The notes under the pieces are model-generated. The model had not been told where the DNA came from and ran no database searches. It was given only the letters and a program-made list of their open reading frames with translations. Shown here piece after piece: positions 55,308-60,915 of a stretch of 60,915 nt of DNA. Each line of letters begins with the position of its first letter. The first letter of the stretch is position 1. This DNA is from Chitinophagaceae bacterium (GTDB lineage Bacteria > Bacteroidota > Bacteroidia > Chitinophagales > Chitinophagaceae), in NCBI GenBank assembly GCA_027486835.1, contig JAIXOJ010000135.1:1-60915 (forward strand), in the 5' to 3' direction. Position numbers and translations under genes: made by a program.

Positions 55308-55347
55308 AAAAAAGGCACTTTCTTCAATGGAGAAAGTGCCTTTTTTT
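55308..55347 (-). terminator. Terminator of pyrH
   Basis: A 15-bp stem (AAAAAAGGCACTTTC with GAAAGTGCCTTTTTT) and a 10-nt loop, 18 bp beyond the pyrH stop; T-tracts on both strands, so it can also stop transcription from topA. Confidence 0.88.
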
Positions 55348-55364
55348 ATGCTATTAATTCAAAC

Positions 55365-56081
55365 TTATTTTACCAAGGTTCCTACATTCATTCCTTCGAC
55401 TACTCTTAATAAATTACCAGGCTGGTTCATGTCAAAAACAATAATGGGCATTTTGTTTTCCATACACAATGTGAAGGCTGTCATATCCATAACCTTTAAG
55501 TTTTTGCTGATGCACTCTTGATATCCCAGATTTTCAAACTTTACGGCAGTTGGCACTTTTTCCGGATCTGCGGAATAAATACCATCTACTCTAGTGCCTT
55601 TTAAAATAACGTCTGCCTTCATTTCTATAGCCCTAAGACTTCCCGCAGTATCTGTGGTGAAATAAGGATTACCTGTTCCTGCACCAAAAATTACAACTCG
55701 GCCTTTTTCTAAATGCCTTAAAGCCTTACGACGGATATAGGGTTCGGCAACTTGCTCCATATTGATGGCACTTTGCAACCTTGTATAAACACCTATGCGC
55801 TCTAGCATGGCCTGCATAGCCATTGCATTGATAACTGTGGCCAACATACCCATGTAATCACCATGCGCACGCTCAATACCACTTTCGGCTTCATTCATCC
55901 CCCGATAAATATTTCCCCCCCCAATTACAATGGCTACTTGTACACCTAAATCTGTGACGCTTTTAATGTCAATTGCATATTGTTCAATGATTTTAGGATT
56001 GAATGGATCACCGTTTCGTTGATTTCCCAACAGGGCTTCACCCGATAGTTTAAGCAGAACTCTTTTGTACTTAGGTAGCAT
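55365..56081 (-). CDS. pyrH: UMP kinase
   Basis: 238 residues. It phosphorylates UMP to UDP with ATP; the bacterial enzyme is a hexamer of the amino acid kinase fold, feeding all pyrimidine nucleotides. Motifs are [13 protein letters not shown] at residues 7-19, [13 protein letters not shown] near 50-62, [16 protein letters not shown] near 75-90, and [19 protein letters not shown] near 132-150. [15 protein letters not shown] near 160 contacts nucleotide. The length is standard. In many bacteria pyrH is followed by frr; here frr is not adjacent, and a terminator closes the gene. pyrD lies 30 kb away. Confidence 0.97.
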   Translation of the reverse strand: MLPKYKRVLLKLSGEALLGNQRNGDPFNPKIIEQYAIDIKSVTDLGVQVAIVIGGGNIYRGMNEAESGIERAHGDYMGMLATVINAMAMQAMLERIGVYTRLQSAINMEQVAEPYIRRKALRHLEKGRVVIFGAGTGNPYFTTDTAGSLRAIEMKADVILKGTRVDGIYSADPEKVPTAVKFENLGYQECISKNLKVMDMTAFTLCMENKMPIIVFDMNQPGNLLRVVEGMNVGTLVK

Positions 56082-56310
56082 TTAAAAATCTTTTTGTTCG
56101 GCTGCAAATAACCCATTTTTTTACCCTCGTACCAAATGCAATGTCAGAGATAAATTGGGGGTGGCAAGTTGAGGGTTCATACACATAATAAAATTGACCT
56201 TAGATTTCGGCTATTATTGTACAAATGGCATTAAAGCGAAAGGGCTTAGGCTATACAAAGGCAACTATTGTGTAATAAGCATTAGAAATTGGGATGATAG
56301 AAATTCTAGG

Positions 56311-56352
56311 CATAAAAAAGCCCCAACAATGTTTTGCTGGGGCTTTTTTATG
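56311..56352 (-). terminator. Terminator of the helical hypothetical protein gene
   Basis: The arms CATAAAAAAGCCCCA and TGGGGCTTTTTTATG pair perfectly around a 12-nt loop, 15 bp beyond the stop of the 246-residue minus-strand gene. Confidence 0.9.
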
Positions 56353-56366
56353 ATTGAGGCGGTTGA

Positions 56367-57107
56367 CTATTCTTCTATGTAACCCAATTTTTCCCTTAAC
56401 TGAGGAAATTTTTTAAGGGCAATAATGGCGGTTTCCTTGAATTCAGCCATCCATTCGTTCAATTCATCATAAAGGGCATCTCTATCTTTTGTGGCTTTTT
56501 GGGCTTCTGCCGACTCTTTGTCTTTAGAAGCAGATAAAACTACCAAATCGTTAAACCCTTTTTGTTGGGCTTTTAATTCTGTATCAGTAACCCCTTTTTT
56601 GGCAAATGCTGCGATATAATCTGCATTATCGAGTGCACCATCATAGAACAATTTTCCTTGCTTTGCATAACCACTTTCCGAGGCACTTCTTATTCCTTTT
56701 AAACCAAGGGCCGATTTAGCGGCTGCATCATTTTTAAACAATCGGCGACCAAAAGTTAGATGATCTGCGTACTCTTCATCTAGTAATTCTACCTTTTTAT
56801 TATACTCTTCAGTGGCATCAAATTGTTCACCATATTCTTTTTTTTGTGCTTGATATAGCTTGTCTAAATCGGCAAACTGTTTCTGTTTGTCTAGAATCAA
56901 CGCTTTGGGGTATCCTCTTTTCTCCAACAAAGGCAGAATTTCCGAGTCTTGAGCATTGATAAGGGTTTTTTGTGAATCAAGAATGAATTCTGGAAGGGGT
57001 TTGTAAACCTTTTTCCTTTTCTTTTTAGGTTTGGTTGAGCCTTTGCTTTTGGCTTGGCTACTTTCATCATTTACATTTTCTAGCGGAGCATTATTTAAAT
57101 TTTCCAT
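56367..57107 (-). CDS. Hypothetical helical protein
   Basis: 246 residues, function not recognised. No signal peptide. The first 40 residues are low-complexity and end in a basic run (KPKKKRKKVYKPL); the rest is almost entirely helical by inspection, rich in Lys, Glu, Ala and Leu. Two halves can be seen: residues 45-130 (LLEKRGYP to LFKNDAAAKSALGLKGI) and 135-246, with GVTDTELKAQQKGFNDL then AQKATKDRDALYDELNEWMA. The pattern of a helical bundle with a late ATxxRDxLYxELxxW segment is shared with the N-terminal part of the 322-residue protein at 35020. It is monocistronic, with its own promoter element and terminator. Coiled-coil or structural roles are possible, but no function is claimed. Confidence 0.8.
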   Translation of the reverse strand: MENLNNAPLENVNDESSQAKSKGSTKPKKKRKKVYKPLPEFILDSQKTLINAQDSEILPLLEKRGYPKALILDKQKQFADLDKLYQAQKKEYGEQFDATEEYNKKVELLDEEYADHLTFGRRLFKNDAAAKSALGLKGIRSASESGYAKQGKLFYDGALDNADYIAAFAKKGVTDTELKAQQKGFNDLVVLSASKDKESAEAQKATKDRDALYDELNEWMAEFKETAIIALKKFPQLREKLGYIEE

Positions 57108-57150
57108 TTTGAAATAATTTTTATTGAATTACAATATTTTAGTCATAGGG

Positions 57151-57158
57151 CAAAAGTA
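57151..57158 (-). promoter_or_regulatory. Predicted -7 element of the 246-residue protein gene
   Basis: TACTTTTG on the minus strand followed by CCC, 43 bp upstream of the ATG at 57107; an exact TAnnTTTG match. Confidence 0.5.
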
Positions 57159-57249
57159 AGGGAGAATTTTATATCCTTATATGTGGTGTTCAATTATTTT
57201 TTTGTTAATGATTTAAAGCAATTAGGAGGGTTATTGGGGAAGGTATTTC

Positions 57250-57928
57250 GAGTGTAAAATGTCATTTCCGAATGTCAAATGCCATTTTCGAGTGTAAAAT
57301 GTCATTTTCGAGTGTAAAATGCCATTTCCGAGTGCAAAATGTCATTTTCGAGTGTAAGATGCCATTTCCGAGTGCAAAATGTCATTTTCGAGTGTAAGAT
57401 GCCATTTCCAAGTGTAAAATGTCGTGTCCGAGTGTAAAATGTCATTTTTCAGGTGCAAAATGTCGTCTTTCAGGTGCAAAATGTCGTCTTTCAGGTGCAA
57501 AATGTCGTATCCGAGTGTAAAATGTCATCTTTCAAGTGCAAAATGTCGTCTTTCAGGTGTAAAATGTCATCTTTCAAGTGCAAAATGCCATTTCCAAGTG
57601 TAAAATGCCATTCCCGAGTGTAAAATGTCATTTCCGAGTGCAAAATGCCATTCCCGAGTGTAAAATGCCATTTCCGAGTGCAAAATGCCATTCCCGAGTG
57701 TAAAATGCCATTCCCGAGTGCAAAATGCCATTCCCGAGTGCAAAATGCCATTCCCGAGTGCAAAATGTCAATCCCGAGTGTAAAATGTCATTCCCGAGTG
57801 TAAAATGTCATTCCCGAGTGTAAAATGTCATTCCCGAGTGTAAAATGTCATTTCCAAGTGCAAAATGCCATTTCCCAAGGCAAAATGTCATTTCCAAGTG
57901 TAAAATGCCATTTCCAAGTGCAAAATGC
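57250..57928. repeat. 20/21-bp tandem array E (same unit as array B)
   Basis: About 33 units, mainly GAGTGTAAAATGTCATTTCC or GAGTGCAAAATGCCATTCCC (20 bp). A central patch of 21-bp units with CTTTCAGGTGCAAAATGTCG lies at about 57440-57590. Most units contain ATGNCAT, many the longer AAATGNCATTT. It is the longest array in the window and shares its unit with array B, 28 kb away. Confidence 0.95.
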
Positions 57929-58116
57929 CTTCTTACATGGCCCAAATGCCGTTTTCGGACATCTTCAATACGAATGACCGTCAAATGAAGCGGTGGTATC
58001 AAATATGAACTAAGCTGTTTGCTTACTTCGTTTTACTTAAAGAATAAACAGCGGTTTAATTGGATTACTTTGGGTGTTATACCTTGTAAACATAGTTGTT
58101 GTCAGTTGGCGTTGTT

Positions 58117-58622
58117 TTATCTAATTTCTTTTCTTAATTGCATTATTTGGGCCACGGTGAGGCCGGTCAAATCAACAATTGTAGCATTATCCAATCCCTT
58201 TGGAATAGCATTGGCAACTGACTTTATTCCTTATACAATTCCAATCTCTATTCCCGCTTCCTTACCCTTTTCTTCCCTAATGTCTAATACGGTTAAAAAA
58301 GAAGCGGCCAATTTGGAGGCTTCCCATTCTGATGAATTTATAATGATGATATTTACTAATTTAGATGCTCTTTTAATACCAAGATTGCTGATGTTGATAC
58401 TTGGATGGTTGGGGTGGTAGCTACTTTCGTAAATAAGATCTAACCAATCGCGATAATTGGGTGGTGTGCCTTCGCCTTTGTAATTGGGATTTAATACGAT
58501 CAATTCATGATTACATATTTTGCGCTCCAAGCCCTGCAAATAGTAAGGATTCGATTTGGAAATCAATGCTCTAAGTGCAAAAAAATGTAAATTGATTAGT
58601 AATGCTAAATCATGGGCAGGCT
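58117..58622 (-). pseudogene. Rpn/PD-(D/E)XK nuclease-type gene remnant
   Basis: A minus-strand frame from about 58620 reads LALLINLHFFALRALISKSN, then NPNYKGEGTPPNYRDWLDLI, NLGIKRASKLVNI and EEKGKEAGIEIGIV. It meets an in-frame TAA at 58228-58230 and continues in the same frame with GIKSVANAIPKGLDNATIVD and LTGLTVAQIMQLRKEI to a stop at 58117. This is the C-terminal half of the Rpn family (recombination-promoting nuclease / putative transposase), whose members end with a G-x-E-x-G helix and a helix-turn-helix-like tail. The N-terminal nuclease domain with its catalytic residues is missing (stop codon just upstream). It is therefore a decayed gene. A + strand frame over the same DNA (58019-58420) is a shadow. 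Confidence 0.65.
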
Positions 58623-58754
58623 AATTTGTTGATACCCTATGGTGTTCATTAGTCAGCCACATTTATAGTATTTATATTGCCTGTAACAATGCCCTTAGGC
58701 AACAAGTACTTTCAATGCTAAATAATTGAGTTTAAAGTTAGTTGAGCAAAAAAT

Positions 58755-58790
58755 AAAAGGCCGCTCCATTTTTGGTGGAACGACCTTTTT
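58755..58790 (-). terminator. Terminator of the second T9SS protein gene
   Basis: The stem AAAAGGTCGTTCCA with TGGAGCGGCCTTTT (G-U pairs included), 40 bp beyond the stop on the minus strand and followed by a T-run. The 58623-58754 stretch upstream in + coordinates shows no gene. Confidence 0.8.
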
Positions 58791-58828
58791 AATATGAAAA
58801 GCTTAAGCCTAATTTGGTAAAGTCTTGA

Positions 58829-60915
58829 CTATTTTACAATTATCCTTTTGATGGCATTAGCATTATCTAAACCAACTGCCTTGAGGTAATAAACACCTGA
58901 TGGTAATTTATTGGTAGCGTTTAAGTTACTCGCAAATTGATTAGAACCCTTGCGTGCTTCTACTTTTTGACTAAACACAAGCTTTCCAGCAGCATCCACT
59001 AACTCGAAACGAAGTGCTTTATCTGATTTTAGCGACAACTTGATGTTTACTGGACCAGCAGTAGGTACCGGAGCTACATCCCAAGATTCCGCATAAATCG
59101 CATCTTCATTCGGTGATACCAATTTACCTTCTGTCTTCACAATGGTATGTAGTTTGAAATCTGCATCATAGGCTTCGATAGGGGCAAGGTCTGATGTGAT
59201 GGCAATATTGTCAGTTTGAATATCACCAACTTTTTCAAATACTAATTCCATCAACACTGTTCCATCAGCCAAAGTATTGGCCTTTGATTGAACATCATTC
59301 CATAGAAACGCTAATTTACCTTCATTACTATACTTTGTGCCGTATTCTACATCTAGCAAATTGTTCTCAATAGCCTTTAATTTCAATTGTTGCGCATTGA
59401 AGTTTAGCGTAAACTGCATACCCAATAATTGGTTGAAGTTGCGAACTTTTATAGGGATTCTTACTTCTTGCTGAGCTTTGGAAATATTCACATTACTGTG
59501 GTAAAACTCTACAGCTTTGTTTTGTTTGAAAGCTCCTAAAGTAGAAGCTAACCAATCCCAAGTAACATCTCCAAGTTTGTAACCAATTAAGGATTGACCA
59601 ACTTTACTTGAAGTTGCTTTGCTGATTCTAATGCTGTCTTTATTAGGGAAAGGGTTGGCATTATCGGCAAATTGATATGCACTATCAGAGAAGCCCCAAA
59701 GCCTGCCAGAGAATGAGGAATCTGTAGCAAGGATTAACCTTTTTAGCAACAATAAATCTAGGGTAGTTACAGAGCTACTATTATTTACGTCTGCGGCTAA
59801 AACCTTGTATGGAGAATTAAAGGTTAGTTTTTTAAGGATGTATGCTTGAATTTGAATAACATCAAGTACACTAACACCGTTTGTTTTACTTACATCATTA
59901 TTCTTAAATGCGCGCACTGTATAGCTAGAGTCAGGCGAAACTGAGAAACTATAATTACCCGCTGCATCTACTTTTTGTGAAGAAACGGCATCACCAGTTA
60001 AATTAACAGTTACGCCAGGAATAATCGTTCCAAGCGGATGATGAACATTACCACTGAAAACAATCTGTGTGGCTACACTAATAATTACACTGTTTGAAGT
60101 AGCGTTAGATGTAGTTACACATGTAAGGCTACTAGATATTACACAACGAATAGTATCATTATTAGTCAAGCTAGAAGTAGTGTAAGTGCTGCTGTTTGCA
60201 CCACTAATATTCACGCCATTTTTTGTCCATTGATAAGAAGGAGCTGTTCCTTCATTAGTAGGAGTTGCTGTGAATGTAACTGAAGTTCCAGCACTTATAC
60301 TTGTAGCAGAAGCTGTAATGCTAACAGTAGGAACTGCAGAAGTTGTTACAGTCAACACCAATGTAGCGATACTATCACATCCTACACTGTTTACTAGTGT
60401 AGCGGTATAGGTACCTGCGGTGGTATAGGTTTTACCATTGAAGCTATAGCTGCTGCCTGAACAGATGCTTGCAGTGGTGGTAGAACTTGAAGTTGATTTA
60501 ACACCTAATACCAATGTTGCGATACTATCACAGCCTACACTATTCACCAAAGTGGCGGTGTAAGTTCCTGCGGTGGTGTAAGTCTTACCGTTGAAACTGT
60601 AGCTGCTGCCTGAACAGATGTTTGCAGTGGTGGTAGAACTTGATGCTGATTTGAGACTCAATACCAATGTTGCAATACTATCACAGCCTACACTGTTTAC
60701 CAAAGTGGCGGTATAAGTTCCTGCGGTGGTGTAGGTTTTACCGTTGAAGCTATAGCTGCTGCCTGAACAGATGCTTGCAGTGGTGGTAGAACTTGAAGTT
60801 GACTTGAGACTCAATACCAATGTTGCGATACTATCACAGCCTGCACTGTTTACTAGTGTAGCGGTATAGGTACCTGCGGTGGTATAGGTTTTACCATTGA
60901 AGCTATAGCTGCTAC
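58829..60915 (-). CDS. T9SS-secreted repeat protein, 3' part (5' end outside window)
   Basis: About 695 residues visible; the frame is open to the right edge, so the start lies outside. Near-identical 51-residue repeats (key stretches SGSSYSFNGKTYTTAGTYTA and NSVGCDSIATLVL) fill the N-terminal visible part, with starts 153 bp apart at about 60358, 60511, 60664 and 60817. Next come an Ig-like domain (SYQWTKNGVNISGA), a carboxypeptidase-regulatory-like beta domain (IVFSGNVHHPLGTIIPGVTV), a dockerin-like segment (VLDVIQIQAYILKKL and AADVNNSSSVTTLDLLLLKR), a cohesin-like domain (LLGMQFTLNFNAQQLKLKAI) and a C-terminal Por sorting tail (PSGVYYLKAVG, IKRIIVK). It should be secreted by T9SS and surface-attached; adhesion is a likely but unproven role. 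Confidence 0.9.
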   Translation of the reverse strand, partial: SSYSFNGKTYTTAGTYTATLVNSAGCDSIATLVLSLKSTSSSTTTASICSGSSYSFNGKTYTTAGTYTATLVNSVGCDSIATLVLSLKSASSSTTTANICSGSSYSFNGKTYTTAGTYTATLVNSVGCDSIATLVLGVKSTSSSTTTASICSGSSYSFNGKTYTTAGTYTATLVNSVGCDSIATLVLTVTTSAVPTVSITASATSISAGTSVTFTATPTNEGTAPSYQWTKNGVNISGANSSTYTTSSLTNNDTIRCVISSSLTCVTTSNATSNSVIISVATQIVFSGNVHHPLGTIIPGVTVNLTGDAVSSQKVDAAGNYSFSVSPDSSYTVRAFKNNDVSKTNGVSVLDVIQIQAYILKKLTFNSPYKVLAADVNNSSSVTTLDLLLLKRLILATDSSFSGRLWGFSDSAYQFADNANPFPNKDSIRISKATSSKVGQSLIGYKLGDVTWDWLASTLGAFKQNKAVEFYHSNVNISKAQQEVRIPIKVRNFNQLLGMQFTLNFNAQQLKLKAIENNLLDVEYGTKYSNEGKLAFLWNDVQSKANTLADGTVLMELVFEKVGDIQTDNIAITSDLAPIEAYDADFKLHTIVKTEGKLVSPNEDAIYAESWDVAPVPTAGPVNIKLSLKSDKALRFELVDAAGKLVFSQKVEARKGSNQFASNLNATNKLPSGVYYLKAVGLDNANAIKRIIVK
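60358..60915 (-). repeat. 153-bp in-gene tandem repeat
   Basis: Four units in the window, each 153 bp (51 codons), nearly identical at DNA level, and continuing past the right edge. Third-position differences are few, so the array was amplified or homogenised recently. Confidence 0.9.

Noticed and set aside
57491-58002. Two minus-strand frames made of repeat units in array E
   Set aside because: They are by-products of the array; mixed 20 and 21-bp units disrupt longer translation.
58019-58420. 133-codon + frame opposite the nuclease remnant
   Set aside because: The minus strand carries recognisable Rpn family sequence; the + frame has none.

Overview
The window reads as a chromosomal segment of a Bacteroidota bacterium, most likely Chitinophagaceae or a close relative (this placement is inference from gene content). 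The evidence is two secreted giants with C-terminal type IX secretion (T9SS, Por) sorting domains, an IPExxxVDY-family protein, few clear Shine-Dalgarno sites, promoter -7 elements of the form TAnnTTTG, and AT-rich coding sequence. No rRNA, tRNA, CRISPR array or intact insertion sequence was seen.

Layout. 1-9.0 kb: housekeeping genes on the + strand (UvrD/PcrA helicase, IPExxxVDY protein, S4 RNA-binding protein, TrmD, dihydrolipoyl dehydrogenase, a phosphoribosyltransferase, a phosphohexomutase). 9.2-23.4 kb: one 14.2-kb minus-strand gene for a mosaic T9SS surface protein of about 4,740 residues. 24.7-28.6 kb: pyrD and an exported M1 metallopeptidase, both minus. 29.8-33.9 kb: the oxidative pentose phosphate genes gnd, zwf and pgl. 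35.0-36.0 kb: a two-domain protein of unknown function. 36.3-39.8 kb: an AT-rich two-gene unit, AAA+ ATPase plus subtilisin-like protease, matching the IetA/IetS architecture known as a plasmid-stability toxin-antitoxin and anti-phage system. 40.0-44.6 kb: a GH28 polygalacturonase divergent from a five-PAS histidine kinase. 45.8-49.1 kb: a SIMPL-domain protein and two glycosyltransferases. 49.4-55.0 kb: rpsO, pnp and topA. 55.4-57.1 kb: pyrH and a helical protein of unknown function. 58.1-60.9 kb: a decayed Rpn-type nuclease gene and the C-terminal part of a second large T9SS protein that runs off the right edge.

The most unusual signal is between the genes. Seven intergenic tandem arrays (1-243, 423-485, 24645-24728, 29020-29345, 34211-34399, 45012-45533, 57250-57928) have five or more unrelated unit sequences, yet nearly all share a 21-bp unit (20 bp in many units of two arrays). 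Several show a gradient from near-identical to barely recognisable units that still keep the 21-bp phase. A second family, heptamers of the TAGGTAG/TAAGTAA type (7 bp, one third of 21), sits in five other intergenic sites. Other non-coding structure includes a run of four perfect hairpins after topA and a nested 100-bp hairpin after the histidine kinase. Operon ends are well marked by intrinsic terminators.
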